A model generated the notes under the pieces. It was not told the origin of the DNA. It made no database searches and saw only the letters and a list, made by a program, of their open reading frames with translations. A program made the position numbers and the translations under genes. Below are positions 1-9,814 of a stretch of 64,000 bases of DNA, piece by piece; the stretch's first letter is position 1, and every line of letters begins with the position of its first letter. Source of the stretch: Vibrio alfacsensis (GTDB lineage Bacteria > Pseudomonadota > Gammaproteobacteria > Enterobacterales > Vibrionaceae); assembly GCF_003544875.1 (NCBI RefSeq), contig NZ_CP032093.1, positions 2,232,001 to 2,296,000 on the forward strand. Reading direction: 5' to 3'.

Positions 1-771
1 AATCAATTTCCCCGTTCGGAATTCATCACCCAATAAGTACGTCGCAAGATACGCGATTCCCCACCCCGCAATCGCCGCATCTCGCACCGCCTCAGCCAGA
101 TCTACCGAATAGTTACCTGACACTTTCACGTTGAGATCTTGCTCGTGATTGGTAAACGCCCAACTGGTGTAATCTCGCTCCCAGCTGCGGTAAATTAGGC
201 AGTTATGTTGTGACAGGTCGTTAGGCTCGGTCGGTGTGTCATGCTTCATTAAGTAGTCCGGCGATGCCGCCACAACAAATTGACTATCAGCCAAGCGCTG
301 CGCGATATACCCCTCTGGCAAATGCTCATTGTTGGTGATCCATAAGTCTAAGCCCTCTTCAAGCATGTCCACTTTGTAATCGAATAAATGCACTTCTACC
401 TGTAACTGGGGATAACGTTCTCTGAGCTCTTGAATAGCAGGAATAATGTGCAAGGTTCCAAAAGACTGCGATAAACCAAGACGGACCAAACCAGCGACTT
501 CATCACGCTGACTTTCCATCTCAAAGGTTGCACTACTCACCGCTTGTACCACTTGCTGACAATGATGATAAAACGTCTGCCCCGCTTCCGTAGGAGTGAA
601 GCTACGAGTAGTACGCTGTACGAGCTTGATACCTAAAGAGGCTTCTAACTGGCTAAGCTGTTTACTGACGTGAGAAACAGACACACCTAGGCTCTTTGCC
701 GCGGCGGTAAAGTTTTTATGTTTGATCAATGCAGAAAAGATCACCATTTGTGCAGCACGTTCAGATAACAC
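1..771 (-). CDS. LysR family transcriptional regulator (partial, C-terminus off the left edge)
   Basis: The frame runs open from a GTG at 771 to the window edge, giving 257 codons. I chose the GTG because GAGG lies 5 bases before it; the nearby ATG (revcomp at 780-782 region) is in another frame. Residues 23-39 (AAAKSLGVSVSHVSKQL) are the recognition part of a LysR winged helix-turn-helix. From about residue 90 the chain follows the LysR effector-binding fold of the CrgA-like subgroup (VRLGLSQSFG, then GLDLWITNN and RLADSQFVVAASPDYL). LysR proteins bind DNA as tetramers and respond to a small ligand; neither target nor ligand can be read here. The last 30-50 residues are missing. Family is secure, function is not. 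Confidence 0.9.
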   Translation of the reverse strand, partial: MLSERAAQMVIFSALIKHKNFTAAAKSLGVSVSHVSKQLSQLEASLGIKLVQRTTRSFTPTEAGQTFYHHCQQVVQAVSSATFEMESQRDEVAGLVRLGLSQSFGTLHIIPAIQELRERYPQLQVEVHLFDYKVDMLEEGLDLWITNNEHLPEGYIAQRLADSQFVVAASPDYLMKHDTPTEPNDLSQHNCLIYRSWERDYTSWAFTNHEQDLNVKVSGNYSVDLAEAVRDAAIAGWGIAYLATYLLGDEFRTGKLI

Positions 772-796
772 GCAAACCTCATTAAAAAACAGAAAA

Positions 797-826
797 CAAA
801 GGGCTCCGAAGAGCCCCTTTAAAATT
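797..826 (-). terminator. Rho-independent terminator after the lytic transglycosylase gene
   Basis: GGGCTC / GAGCCC stem with a CGAA loop, flanked by A and T runs; on the minus strand it is followed by TTTGTTTTCTG. It lies just past the mltB-like stop codon. Confidence 0.7.
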
Positions 827-841
827 CATAGATGCATCAAC

Positions 842-1813
842 TTAGAATGTAATGCGGTCAGCTAAATGGCTTACCGCTAATGCGAAGTAGTAAGAGCGAT
901 TCCACTTCATCAACACATTGTAGTTGTTGTACACCAAGTAAGTACGACCATTTTCATCATCAGGCATGATCAGCCACGCTTTGATGTCTTCATCCAATTT
1001 AGGAAGTGGGCTGCCATCGTATCTCGTAATACCAAGCTTACTCCACTCTTGCAGATACTTACCTTTCTCAGCTTCGCGACCTTGAAGATTATGGTCGATT
1101 CCGTGTGGTACTTTTACCTGACGACCCCATGTAAAATTGTCGTCCCAACCTGACTCACTTAGATAGTTCGCTGTAGAGGCAAACACATCCGCTTCTGATT
1201 GCCAGATGTCTTTCTTGCCATCGCCGTTACCATCCGCAGCAAAGCGTAGGAATGAGCTTGGCATAAACTGGCATTGACCCATCGCGCCTGCCCAAGAACC
1301 TTTGAAGCTCTCAAGCTCAATATGCCCTTCATCTAGGATTTGTAGCGCCGCCATGGTTTCTTTACGGAAGAACTCTTCACGACGACCTTCAAATGCCATG
1401 GTCGACAACGCGTCGATCACGCGAAAGTTACCGGTGAACTTACCGAAGTTACTTTCCACGCCCCACAGTGCAACGATAAAGCGCGGCTGCACGCCATATT
1501 CGTCACCAATGCGTTTTAACTCAGCATAGTGTTCTTTATAAAGCGCTCGAGCCTGCTTTACTTTCCATTCAGGAACCGCTCTAGGAATGTATTCATCCAG
1601 AGTCAGTTTTTTCTCTGGTTGATTACGATCGGCTTTCACCGCGCGTGGCTTATATTCCACATTCGCAAAAGCGGCGCTGATCACCTGTTCTGAAATGCCT
1701 TTATCACGCGCCTCGGCACGCAATTTATTGAGGTAGTCATCGAAACCCTCGCTGCTTGCAAAGGCTGAAGTACACATACCAACGCTGAGCATGGCTGCCA
1801 GTATCTTTTTCAT
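842..1813 (-). CDS. MltB-type lytic murein transglycosylase (periplasmic)
   Basis: A 323-residue enzyme that cleaves the MurNAc-GlcNAc bond of peptidoglycan to give 1,6-anhydro products. Residues 1-19 form a signal peptide (MKKILAAMLSVGMCTSAFA) without a clear lipobox, so it is probably soluble in the periplasm, unlike E. coli MltB. The catalytic glutamate is Glu120 in the motif GVESNFG. GAMGQCQFMPSSFL (176-189) is the second signature of the SLT_2 fold, and DGNGDGKKDIW (194-204) resembles the calcium-binding loop known in this family. No peptidoglycan-binding domain is seen at the C-terminus. It stands alone with its own terminator, followed leftward by the LysR gene. A role in cell-wall turnover is inferred from the family. 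Confidence 0.92.
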   Translation of the reverse strand: MKKILAAMLSVGMCTSAFASSEGFDDYLNKLRAEARDKGISEQVISAAFANVEYKPRAVKADRNQPEKKLTLDEYIPRAVPEWKVKQARALYKEHYAELKRIGDEYGVQPRFIVALWGVESNFGKFTGNFRVIDALSTMAFEGRREEFFRKETMAALQILDEGHIELESFKGSWAGAMGQCQFMPSSFLRFAADGNGDGKKDIWQSEADVFASTANYLSESGWDDNFTWGRQVKVPHGIDHNLQGREAEKGKYLQEWSKLGITRYDGSPLPKLDEDIKAWLIMPDDENGRTYLVYNNYNVLMKWNRSYYFALAVSHLADRITF

Positions 1814-1862
1814 ATCGCCCTCCTTGAGCGAGGCAGTATTCCCAGATGAGAAGCGCGAGTGG

Positions 1863-2140
1863 TTATTCGCCTTTCTGCTGGGCTTTTTGTTCTTTGTATT
1901 TTTCTAATAGATTTTCTGGTGGTGGTGGCAGTTGCAAGAAAAACCATCCGTTGTCAGCGAAGCTTTCACTTTTTCAATGTCAACTTGCGCTAAAGTACGA
2001 CCTTCAAGTTTGATGGTCATGACTGGCATAGGCTTACCGAACATTTGCATCAGGGTGTCAGGAACTTGTGAAAAATCGTCCTTTTTCGGGATATAGAGAT
2101 AAGTGCTTCTTTTGGAGCTTTTATAAATAGAACAAAGCAT
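1863..2140 (-). pseudogene. ycgL: YcgL domain protein, frame broken by one base (probably intact in the organism)
   Basis: Starts [18 protein letters not shown] and follows the YcgL family through [19 protein letters not shown]. At the T5 run of the coding strand (plus-strand A5, 1939-1943) the frame slips and stops early at codon 79. Adding one T restores [19 protein letters not shown] and on to a stop at 1863-1865, making 92 residues, a normal YcgL length; 278 bases plus 1 divides by three. YcgL is a small conserved gammaproteobacterial protein of uncertain molecular role, commonly encoded next to minCDE, as here, where it diverges from minC. I think the slip is a sequencing error because eight more of the same kind occur in this window. 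Confidence 0.88.
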
Positions 2141-2337
2141 GACAAGCCTTTTGTGCTGATTTACCCACTTTCAGTGTGGATTAAGTTGAAAACGTAAAAT
2201 TCTCGCAAACTTGTTAGCAAATTTGAGATTAATTCACTTATTTGCTCACTCGAGAACTTGCTGCGTCAAAGGATGAAATATAACATGACAGACCTAGTTT
2301 AAGGCAACGCTCTTTCAATAAAGGCAAGAAGTCCACG

Positions 2338-3000
2338 ATGACCCATTCACCAGACCTTAAAGGTAGCAGTTTTACGTTGTCAGTTTTACACCTTCCTGAT
2401 AGCGAGATCGCGAAAACTGTCGAATTTTTGCAAGAAAAGGTTTCTCAAGCACCCTCGTTCTTTGCATCTGCGCCTCTGGTTATCAATATAGCAAAAGTCG
2501 AAGGCGATATTGATTTCACAGAACTCAAGCAAGGCATCGCTGATGCAGGCTTTATTCCTGTCGGCGTCACAGGTTGCAAAGATAAACGGACTCAAAACCT
2601 CGCCTCTGAAGCAGGCTTTGCCATAATGTCTGCGAGCAAGTCTCCAGCGCAAGCCCCTGTAAAGATGGCTCCGACAAAAATCGTCCGTACACCTGTTCGT
2701 TCTGGTCAGCAAATTTATGCTAAAGATGGCGATTTGGTCGTGCTGGCTCATGTCAGTGCTGGGGCCGAAGTGATAGCCGATGGATCAATCCATATCCACG
2801 GCACTCTTCGTGGACGCGCTATTGCAGGAGCAAGCGGGCAACAAGAAGCTCGAATTATTTGTCACGATTTACAAGCTGAGCTGATTTCTATAGCAGGAGA
2901 TTACTGGCTTAGCGATCAAATTGAGAGTGAGTATTGGCAAAAGAAAGTCATGATCAGTAAAGCCGAAGAATCATTACTTCTAGAAACACTCACGATTTAG
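2338..3000 (+). CDS. minC: Septum site-determining protein MinC
   Basis: A 220-residue FtsZ polymerisation inhibitor. With MinD it blocks Z-ring assembly near the poles, so that division occurs at mid-cell. The N-terminal MinC domain (about 8-80) precedes a variable linker rich in Ala, Pro and Lys (95-115), then the beta-helical C-terminal domain (about 117-220) with [19 protein letters not shown] and [13 protein letters not shown], the part that binds MinD and the FtsZ tail. Length matches the family. It is the first gene of minCDE, 17 bases before minD, in the same direction. The 197-base gap shared with divergent ycgL should hold the promoter; I could not pick it out. Confidence 0.96.
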   Translation: MTHSPDLKGSSFTLSVLHLPDSEIAKTVEFLQEKVSQAPSFFASAPLVINIAKVEGDIDFTELKQGIADAGFIPVGVTGCKDKRTQNLASEAGFAIMSASKSPAQAPVKMAPTKIVRTPVRSGQQIYAKDGDLVVLAHVSAGAEVIADGSIHIHGTLRGRAIAGASGQQEARIICHDLQAELISIAGDYWLSDQIESEYWQKKVMISKAEESLLLETLTI

Positions 3001-3017
3001 TCTAAAAAGGAAATAAA

Positions 3018-3830
3018 ATGGCACGCATTATTGTAGTAACGTCTGGCAAAGGTGGCGTTGGTAAAACCACTTCAAGCGCAGCCATCGCCTCAGGTCTGGC
3101 TCTGAAAGGGAAAAAGACTGCGGTGATCGATTTTGATATCGGCTTGCGTAACCTCGACTTGATCATGGGTTGTGAGCGTCGCGTCGTTTACGACTTTGTT
3201 AACGTCATCAACGGCGAAGCAACGCTAAATCAAGCGTTAATTAAAGACAAACGCACAGACAACTTGTTCATTCTTCCAGCTTCCCAAACACGTGATAAAG
3301 ACGCACTAACGAAAGATGGTGTGCAACGTGTATTTAATGAGCTAGATACCATGGGCTTTGATTTTATCATCTGTGACTCTCCAGCAGGTATCGAGCAAGG
3401 TGCTCTGATGGCGTTGTACTATGCGGATGAAGCGATCGTAACGACCAACCCTGAAGTCTCTTCAGTACGTGACTCTGACCGTATTCTCGGTATTTTGGAC
3501 TCAAAATCTTTGCGCGCAGAGCAAGGTCTAGAGCCAGTTAAACAGCATCTACTGCTAACACGCTACAACCCTGGTCGTGTTAACCAAGGTGAAATGCTAA
3601 GCGTACAAGACGTTGAAGAAATTCTGCATATTTCGTTACTGGGCGTCATTCCAGAAAGCCAAGCGGTGCTAAACGCATCAAACAAAGGTGTACCAGTGAT
3701 CTTTGATGAGAACACTGACGCTGGTATGGCTTACTCTGATACAGTAGAGCGCTTGCTAGGGAATCAAGTAGAATTTCGTTTCCTTACCGAGGAGAAGAAA
3801 GGACTCTTTAAACGACTGTTCGGAGGCTAG
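3018..3830 (+). CDS. minD: Septum site-determining ATPase MinD
   Basis: A 270-residue membrane-associated ATPase that recruits MinC to the inner membrane and oscillates pole to pole under MinE control. The deviant Walker A motif KGGVGKTT (11-18) carries the signature lysine at 11, with Lys16 in the P-loop; [10 protein letters not shown] follows as the switch region. The last residues ([13 protein letters not shown]) form the amphipathic helix that inserts into the membrane. An AAAAGGAAA ribosome site lies just before the ATG. It sits between minC and minE, the gap to minE being 2 bases, which suggests translational coupling. Length and all motifs are typical. Confidence 0.97.
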   Translation: MARIIVVTSGKGGVGKTTSSAAIASGLALKGKKTAVIDFDIGLRNLDLIMGCERRVVYDFVNVINGEATLNQALIKDKRTDNLFILPASQTRDKDALTKDGVQRVFNELDTMGFDFIICDSPAGIEQGALMALYYADEAIVTTNPEVSSVRDSDRILGILDSKSLRAEQGLEPVKQHLLLTRYNPGRVNQGEMLSVQDVEEILHISLLGVIPESQAVLNASNKGVPVIFDENTDAGMAYSDTVERLLGNQVEFRFLTEEKKGLFKRLFGG

Positions 3831-3832
3831 AC

Positions 3833-4096
3833 ATGTCACTATTAGAATTTTTCCGCCCACAAAAGAAATCATCGGCAAACTTAGCAAAAGAACGTTTGCA
3901 GATCATTGTCGCGGAACGTCGTAGCCAGAATGATCCAGCCCCTTCTTATCTACCTCAGCTTAAAGAGGACATTTTGAAGGTGATCAGTAAATACGTAGCG
4001 ATTGACCCAAATATGGTCGATTTAACGTTTGAGCACAAAGATGATGATATTTCAGTGCTTGAGTTGAACGTGAAACTGCCAGACGATGAGAAGTAA
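3833..4096 (+). CDS. minE: Cell division topological specificity factor MinE
   Basis: An 87-residue protein that stimulates the MinD ATPase and drives the Min oscillation, confining MinCD inhibition to the poles. It opens with the membrane-binding helix [13 protein letters not shown], followed by the MinD-contacting strand/helix ([12 protein letters not shown], about 20-31) and the C-terminal dimerisation domain with [17 protein letters not shown] (39-55). The length is normal for the family. Last gene of minCDE; a strong bidirectional terminator follows at 4164-4200. Confidence 0.96.
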   Translation: MSLLEFFRPQKKSSANLAKERLQIIVAERRSQNDPAPSYLPQLKEDILKVISKYVAIDPNMVDLTFEHKDDDISVLELNVKLPDDEK

Positions 4097-4163
4097 TTAC
4101 TTTTCGACTTTGCTATGAGCACTCCTCTTCGTCATTCTAGACAGCGAGGTACGGGCGTGTTTC

Positions 4164-4200
4164 AAAAAAAGGTTGGCTATTTAGCCAACCTTTTTTATTT
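4164..4200. terminator. Bidirectional terminator between minE and rnd
   Basis: GGTTGGCT / AGCCAACC stem (4171-4190) with A7 before it and T6 after it. It can stop minCDE on the plus strand and fadD-rnd on the minus strand; the true rnd stop codon is only a few bases away. Confidence 0.9.
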
Positions 4201-4202
4201 TG

Positions 4203-5319
4203 TTATTTTAGAGCGTTATTCATTTTCTCGCCAAGAAGTTCAAGGCGCCAGCCTTGCATCACATCGGGTAAGCGCGCTGGATCTCGGTCTTTTTCCACAC
4301 CCAACTAATAATTTGGTTTATCTGCTTTTAGACGCTAAAAACTCGGTCGCTAAACCTGATTTTTGCGATGCAGTTTTCACTACATCTTTCATGTTCTTGA
4401 AGACCTGCTTGTAACCTGGGTAATCCATCAAACGTTCAAGTTTGGCTGGGTATTCATCCGCTGGGATCTGCTTCGCTTGTTTCACGATGGCCGCAATTCT
4501 AGCCCCGTGGCGGTTAATCGCTCGCAAGTCGATACCCTCCGCTTCCATCTTCTTAAAACCCGTTAAACCTAAACGAGCAACCGTTAGCAAATCGCCTTCT
4601 TTAAAAATAAAGTTCAATGCTAAATCACGTTTGATGGCTTCACGGTAGCGCCACGTTGCTAGCGGCTTAAGAATCGCAAGTTCAGATGGTCTTAACTGCC
4701 AAGCTCCTTTGATATCAAGGTAGGCGTTTTCTTCATTGATGCTACGAATTCGTTTAGATACCAGTAAGTCACTTTCTTGCTGAACAGCATCCCACCAGCC
4801 TGCTTCCGTCACTTTATCAAGTAACGTCTCGTACAGGGGCATAAGGTAATGAACATCCGCCGCCGCGTAATCTAACTGCTTTTGTGTTAGCGGGCGTGCC
4901 ATCCAATCGGTGCGAGATTCACTTTTGTCTAACTCAACACCTAAGTACTCATTCACCAAAGTCGCGAAGCCAGTAGAAAGACCGTGACCAAGGAATGCCG
5001 CCATCAATTGTGTGTCTACCATCGGGAATGGAGTACAACCAAAGGCATTTTGGAATACTTCCAAATCTTCGCCACAAGCGTGCAATACTTTCAATACTGA
5101 CGTGTCTTTTAATAGTTCAATGAAAGCGGTCATGTCCGTCAGTTCTGTCGGATCAATCAAAGAAAGTTGTTTGCCATCGAAAAGCTGGATCAGACCTAAT
5201 TGCGGGTAGTAAGTCCTGATGCGGACAAATTCCGTATCGAGCATAACCACGTCTGCTTCTCTGGCCAGAGCGCAAACTTCCTCTAGGTCTTTGTTTTTCG
5301 TAATGATCTGATAATTCAC
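4203..5319 (-). pseudogene. rnd: Ribonuclease D, C-terminus broken by two single-base losses
   Basis: 3'-5' exoribonuclease of the DEDD family that trims tRNA precursors. The exonuclease core is intact: LDTEFVR carries the first Asp and Glu, HACGEDLEVF the second Asp, YAAADVHYL the last Asp. The HRDC domain starts near SELAILKPLATWR. As read, the protein stops at 4318 after LASKSR. Restoring one A at the coding-strand A4 run (plus 4326-4329) and one at the A5 run (plus 4290-4294) yields QINQIISWVWKKDRDP and WRLELLGEKMNN, stopping at 4203-4205, 372 residues, like E. coli Rnd. Start: GTG at 5319 gives the family N-terminus VNYQIITKNK; an in-frame ATG lies 10 codons upstream. Same strand as fadD, 88 bases downstream of it, as in E. 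coli. Confidence 0.9.
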
Positions 5320-5406
5320 ATGCTTCTCGCTATAAAAAAATGCCAGCAAAACGCTGGCATTCTAACACTATTTGGCAATAAATGATTGTTGCACAAAGAA
5401 ATCCGC

Positions 5407-7098
5407 TTATGCGCTCTTCTTCGCAAGTTCTGCATCATTTTCTTCACGCAGTACACGGCGTAAAATCTTACCGACGTTAGTCTTTGGTAGATCTTCACGG
5501 AACTCAACCAACTTCGGCACTTTGTAGCCTGTTAGGTGTTGGCGACAGTGTGCAATCACTTCGTCTTTGGTCAAGCTTGGATCGCGTTTCACCACGTAAA
5601 TCTTAACCAACTCACCAGATACTTCGTGAGGCTGACCGATTGCCGCCACTTCCAATACTTTACCGTGCAATGCAACCACGTCTTCGATTTCGTTCGGGTA
5701 CACGTTAAAGCCTGACACAAGAATCATGTCTTTTTTACGGTCAACGATGTGCAAGAAGCCTTGGTCGTCAAATTTAACGATGTCACCCGTTGATAACCAA
5801 CCGTCTTCGTTGATCACTTCTTTGGTCGCTTCAGGACGCTGCCAGTAACCTTGCATTACCTGCGGACCACGAACTTGTAGCTCGCCCGTCTCTGTGTTTG
5901 CTAATGGGTTGCCTTCTTCATCAACAATACGCACTTCTGTTGATGGTACAGGCAAACCGATAGAACCGTTGTATTCCACTAGGTCGTGCGGGTAAGCAGC
6001 AACAAGTGGAGAACACTCTGTCAAGCCGTAGCCCTCTAGTAAGTAGCAACCTGTTGTTTTTTGCCATTTTTCTGCAACAGCACGTTGCACGGCCATACCG
6101 CCACCAACAGCAAGACGAAGATTACTAAAATCGAGTTCATGGAAATCTTCATTGTTCACTAGTGCATTAAATAACGTATTTACACCCGTAATAGCTGTAA
6201 ATGGGTATTTCTGTAGCTCTTTGACGAAACCAGGAATATCACGCGGGTTGGTGATCAGCAGGTTGCGGCCACCCATTTCAACAAACAGCAAACAGTTCAC
6301 TGTCAGTGCAAATACGTGGTACAGCGGCAGCGCAGTAACAACAAGCTCACGACCTGGAGAAAGAACCGGGCCGTAGGCACCTTTTGCCTGCATCACGTTT
6401 GCAATCATATTACGGTGAGTCAGGATTGCGCCTTTCGCGACACCTGTTGTACCACCAGTGTACTGCAAGAATGCGATATCATCGCCAGACATAAACGGCT
6501 TCACGTACTGAAGACGACGCCCCTTGTGCAACGCTTTACGCATTGAGATTGCACCAGGAAGATCGTACTTAGGTACCATGCCTTTTACATACTTAACCAC
6601 GAAGTCGACAAGCGTACCTTTTGCACGCGGTAGCATTTGACCAAGACTGGTTAACACCACGTGTTTCACTGGTGTATTTTCAACGATCTGCTCTAGTGTG
6701 TTCGCAAAATTAGAAACAATAACAATCGCCGTTGCACCTGCATCATTCAATTGATGTTCAAGCTCACGAGGCGTGTAAAGGGGGTTTACGTTCACCGCAA
6801 TACAACCCGCGCGCAAAATACCAAATAGCGCAACTGGGTATTGGAGCAAGTTCGGCATCATAAGAGCAACACGGTCGCCCTTTTTCAGCTTCAGATCATT
6901 TTGCAGATAGGCAGCGAATGCTCGGCTACGCTCTTCCAATTTACGGAAGGTCATGACCGAACCCATGTTCATAAATGCTGGCTGGTCTGCGTATTTCTGC
7001 ACAGACTGCTCGAACATTTCAACCAAAGATTCATATTGCTCTGGATTGATGGTTTCAGGTACGTCACTTGGATAACGTGAAAGCCATGGTTTATCCAC
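5407..7098 (-). CDS. fadD: Long-chain-fatty-acid--CoA ligase
   Basis: A 563-residue acyl-CoA synthetase that activates exogenous long-chain fatty acids with ATP and CoA at the inner membrane for beta-oxidation or lipid synthesis. The ATP/AMP P-loop is [11 protein letters not shown] (213-223), with GYGLTECSP in the middle. The fatty-acyl signature runs from DGWLSTGDI to [17 protein letters not shown]. The catalytic lysine lies in [10 protein letters not shown] near the end. Length equals E. coli FadD (561). A TCGTTTATAACTGG stretch lies in the 106-base leader, partly like a FadR site, but too weak to call. rnd follows on the same strand. Confidence 0.96.
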   Translation of the reverse strand: MDKPWLSRYPSDVPETINPEQYESLVEMFEQSVQKYADQPAFMNMGSVMTFRKLEERSRAFAAYLQNDLKLKKGDRVALMMPNLLQYPVALFGILRAGCIAVNVNPLYTPRELEHQLNDAGATAIVIVSNFANTLEQIVENTPVKHVVLTSLGQMLPRAKGTLVDFVVKYVKGMVPKYDLPGAISMRKALHKGRRLQYVKPFMSGDDIAFLQYTGGTTGVAKGAILTHRNMIANVMQAKGAYGPVLSPGRELVVTALPLYHVFALTVNCLLFVEMGGRNLLITNPRDIPGFVKELQKYPFTAITGVNTLFNALVNNEDFHELDFSNLRLAVGGGMAVQRAVAEKWQKTTGCYLLEGYGLTECSPLVAAYPHDLVEYNGSIGLPVPSTEVRIVDEEGNPLANTETGELQVRGPQVMQGYWQRPEATKEVINEDGWLSTGDIVKFDDQGFLHIVDRKKDMILVSGFNVYPNEIEDVVALHGKVLEVAAIGQPHEVSGELVKIYVVKRDPSLTKDEVIAHCRQHLTGYKVPKLVEFREDLPKTNVGKILRRVLREENDAELAKKSA

Positions 7099-7204
7099 GA
7101 TGTTACTCCTCGTTTATAACTGGCTAAAAAATAGCGTCCTTTTTATTATGGGCACTATTACAGCACAGCAAACGTGCTTGAGCACGTATCTCTCAAACAC
7201 TTGT

Positions 7205-8059
7205 TTAAATTTTGTTAACTACACCAAGAATTCGCTCTGCGACTTCGAGTGTTTGCTCTAAATGACAGTGATGCCCACCAGCAACGGAGGCCACTTCAGG
7301 AGGGTTGGCTCCCCAATCGACTTGATGAGACTGTAAATGCTGGAATCCTTTATTTCCCAATACGATAAGGTGAGGGCAACGTATTTGGCTAGTCACCGCA
7401 CTCGCATGCTCTTGTGACATACGATAAAGCGATGCACATTTCAGCCTAACATCGTGTCGCCAATACCATTGGTTGTCGCGTAATACAGTCGCACGCTCAA
7501 CAATAGGTAATAGCTGCTCAGCGGTAAGGTGGTTGGCTTGCATACGTAGCTTTACCGCTAACTCTAAGGAAGCGATAGCTCGCTCTGATTTACGGCGTTG
7601 TCGCGTTCTGCTCAGTACACCATCACGCAGACGTTGCACTGCATTCGATGGAGGCTCTGCCAATGGCCCTGCTCCCTCAATTTGCACCAATGCTTCAACT
7701 TGCTCAGGAAACGCTGCACTATAACAACTTGCGATTAAAGCACCAAGAGAATGCCCTACTAAGACCAATCTGTTTGGCGATAATTCAACCAATAACTGGT
7801 GCAAATCATCAATATAGTCATGAAATGGGTAATAGTTATCGAACGATTTATGGCTAGACTTACCATGACCAAACAGATCGAGTGCCAGTAAATGGAGTTT
7901 AGGGTTAAGTCGATGAATGTGAATCATTAACTCTTTAAAGCTACCAGCATTATCCATCCACCCATGAAGAAAAACGACTGAAGTATCAGTCGTTTTTTCA
8001 TTTCCGATTTCAAGTGCAGCCATCGTCCCACTTGGTAACGTGAAATCGCGTTCATTCAT
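7205..8059 (-). CDS. Alpha/beta hydrolase
   Basis: A 284-residue single-domain hydrolase with the oxyanion motif HGW (32-34), the nucleophile elbow GHSLG with Ser104 at its centre, and a likely catalytic histidine in GGHHCHLE near 262-265. The cap region (about 135-205) is rich in Arg and Leu. There is no signal peptide, so it is cytoplasmic. The substrate is not readable; relatives include esterases and MhpC-like enzymes. Only 6 bases separate its start from the Slp lipoprotein stop upstream, so the two are probably cotranscribed in the run yoaA - tsaB - unknown - slp - hydrolase - fadD - rnd. Confidence 0.85.
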   Translation of the reverse strand: MNERDFTLPSGTMAALEIGNEKTTDTSVVFLHGWMDNAGSFKELMIHIHRLNPKLHLLALDLFGHGKSSHKSFDNYYPFHDYIDDLHQLLVELSPNRLVLVGHSLGALIASCYSAAFPEQVEALVQIEGAGPLAEPPSNAVQRLRDGVLSRTRQRRKSERAIASLELAVKLRMQANHLTAEQLLPIVERATVLRDNQWYWRHDVRLKCASLYRMSQEHASAVTSQIRCPHLIVLGNKGFQHLQSHQVDWGANPPEVASVAGGHHCHLEQTLEVAERILGVVNKI

Positions 8060-8065
8060 CTCGGA

Positions 8066-8623
8066 TTATTTCACCTGTTTGATCACCTTGCCATCTTGTG
8101 GAAAATCATTTCGCCACATACGGCAGTTAATGGAATAACATGGGTAGTAATAAGTTGGGGTATCGTACATTCGCACACGTTCTTCTATCTTCCATAAGCG
8201 ATAACCATCACCTTGAATAATTGGAAAAACATAGCGATGCTCACCAATTCGACCTTGCTCTTCCCCTGCGCCTTTACCAACGACCGTAATAAGTCGTCCC
8301 TCACTAAAAGCAACGGGTTCCAAATAACCATCAAAATAAACCGCGAAACGACCTGTTGGCTCTTGATTGAGATCCGGCTTACCTGATTTGCTGATCGGAA
8401 GGTTAACGATCTCCAGACGAGTTTTGTTTTGTAGATTCTCAACATTCGCGATAACGCCACCAAGGCGAACATCCGTCGTTGTTTGACCTTGCTTCTGAGC
8501 GAACACTTCATAATCCGTCACAACCTGCTCAGTACTCGCATTTAATTCTTCAGGGAGTGAGCTGCAAGCAGATAACCAAAAAGCGGATACTATTACCAGT
8601 AAAATACGTCCAGAAAACTTCAT
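8066..8623 (-). CDS. Slp family outer-membrane lipoprotein (YeaY-like)
   Basis: A 185-residue lipoprotein. The signal peptide MKFSGRILLVIVSAFW ends in the lipobox LSAC, with acylated Cys20. Serine follows the cysteine, which by the usual rule favours outer-membrane sorting. The rest is the Slp beta-barrel-like domain with RLGGVIANVENLQNKTRLEI and TVVGKGAGEEQGRIGE. E. coli YeaY and Slp are starvation- or stress-linked lipoproteins of unknown molecular activity. Its place between tsaB and fadD matches the yoaA-yeaZ-yeaY-fadD order of enterics, which supports a yeaY orthologue. Confidence 0.88.
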   Translation of the reverse strand: MKFSGRILLVIVSAFWLSACSSLPEELNASTEQVVTDYEVFAQKQGQTTTDVRLGGVIANVENLQNKTRLEIVNLPISKSGKPDLNQEPTGRFAVYFDGYLEPVAFSEGRLITVVGKGAGEEQGRIGEHRYVFPIIQGDGYRLWKIEERVRMYDTPTYYYPCYSINCRMWRNDFPQDGKVIKQVK

Positions 8624-8669
8624 AAAACCTCGCTATGTTACCCCACAATATTTATGGTGTTGGGGCGCT

Positions 8670-8975
8670 TCACACATAGATATCGACACCAAGCAATTGA
8701 GCAAGTTCCTCTTTTTTCGCTCGATTCATAACGTCCATATACTCTTCCATGGCTTTACGTGCTCGTCCCTCTGGTAAGTCATATTGGATTTGAGCACGGT
8801 GAATTTGCGATTCATCTACTTGTTTTATGGAATGCGCGACAGCGTTCGCCACTTTCGAGGGTTGACCAACACTCTGCTTCTCATGCGCTTTCTTTACCTG
8901 CCCCTTTTTACCGACTTTGTTGGTACGATTCGCACCCGGTATTAACGCAGGAGGTAAACCATTGATAGACGCCAT
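8670..8975 (-). CDS. Conserved small protein of unknown function
   Basis: A 101-residue protein I do not recognise by function. The N-terminal half (MASINGLPPALIPGANRTNK, then GKKGQVKKAHEKQS) is basic and likely disordered. The C-terminal half looks helical and acidic (GRARKAMEEYMDVMNRAKK, ending QLLGVDIYV). No signal peptide, membrane segment or metal motif is visible. An ATGGAGTGTT stretch gives GGAG 4-5 bases ahead of the ATG as ribosome site. It lies between tsaB and the slp gene on the same strand, 91 bases after tsaB. Codon use resembles its neighbours, so it is probably a real gene. Confidence 0.7.
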   Translation of the reverse strand: MASINGLPPALIPGANRTNKVGKKGQVKKAHEKQSVGQPSKVANAVAHSIKQVDESQIHRAQIQYDLPEGRARKAMEEYMDVMNRAKKEELAQLLGVDIYV

Positions 8976-9066
8976 AACACTCCATAAAAAGACAAGGCAT
9001 TCACCCTGTCTTATTTATATGAAAACTAAGTTTTGATAAAAATAAAGTCTCAATAAAAAAGTAAAA

Positions 9067-9768
9067 CTACTCGCGACCCGGAAGTTTTTTCCATGTCACG
9101 TTATCACGCAAGTAAACCGGACTCGATTCTTCAACTGGCACGGTATTACCTTTCTCGAGTTCCTGCTTGGCAAGAATCACGATATCTTGCGAATCAGGGT
9201 AAAGCACATCACTGCCCGTTAAATTGAATGGCAGTTTGCCAAGGTCTTCTTGATAGGCATCCCAACCAGTACCCGCTTTAGTCCACGTTTTGTCGTCCGC
9301 TTGCGCTTCTTCTGCTAGACGGGCTGGTGGAATCACGCATTCTGAATCTACACTTGTCCATTCACCGTTTTCTTGGCGAGTGTAACGTGCCCAGTAAACT
9401 TCACTCATACGCGCATCAATAGCGACAGCTACATCTGTCGCACCGTGCAGGCGGTAACTAGCTTGCGCCATCGCAGCCAATGTCGAAATACCAATCATTG
9501 GTAGGTCAGCACCAAATGCTAAACCTTGTGCGATACCAATGCCGATACGAACGCCAGTAAAGCTGCCTGGACCACGACCAAACGCCAATGCGTCTAGATC
9601 TTGTAGAGTCAGACCCGCTTCTTTCAGTACTTCGTCTACCATAGGCAGTACTTTTTTAGTGTGGTCACGAGGAGCAACCTCACTGCGTGAAATCACTTGG
9701 TCATTAACCAGTAGCGCAACTGAACAGTTTTCAGTTGCTGTATCGATAGCAAGAATTTTTGCGCTCAT
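9067..9768 (-). CDS. tsaB: tRNA threonylcarbamoyladenosine biosynthesis protein TsaB
   Basis: A 233-residue partner of TsaD and TsaE in making t6A37 on ANN-decoding tRNAs; it dimerises with TsaD and has no catalysis of its own. The ASKHA-fold N-terminus is [20 protein letters not shown]. The family motif [19 protein letters not shown] (about 63-81) is intact. The open frame extends 13 codons further upstream, but the ATG at 9768 gives the standard N-terminus. Upstream on the same strand is yoaA, 47 bases away, an arrangement conserved in gammaproteobacteria. Confidence 0.95.
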   Translation of the reverse strand: MSAKILAIDTATENCSVALLVNDQVISRSEVAPRDHTKKVLPMVDEVLKEAGLTLQDLDALAFGRGPGSFTGVRIGIGIAQGLAFGADLPMIGISTLAAMAQASYRLHGATDVAVAIDARMSEVYWARYTRQENGEWTSVDSECVIPPARLAEEAQADDKTWTKAGTGWDAYQEDLGKLPFNLTGSDVLYPDSQDIVILAKQELEKGNTVPVEESSPVYLRDNVTWKKLPGRE

Positions 9769-9814
9769 GTAACTCTCTACAATTCTTCTTTGATTTATTA
9801 ATGCCACGGCACAT

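Noticed and set aside
4115..4414. 99-codon ORF between minE and rnd
   Set aside because: It passes through the bidirectional terminator and the antisense of the rnd C-terminus.
7099..7204. FadR-like operator ahead of fadD (ATAACTGG stretch)
   Set aside because: Only one half resembles the consensus, too weak to list as a site.
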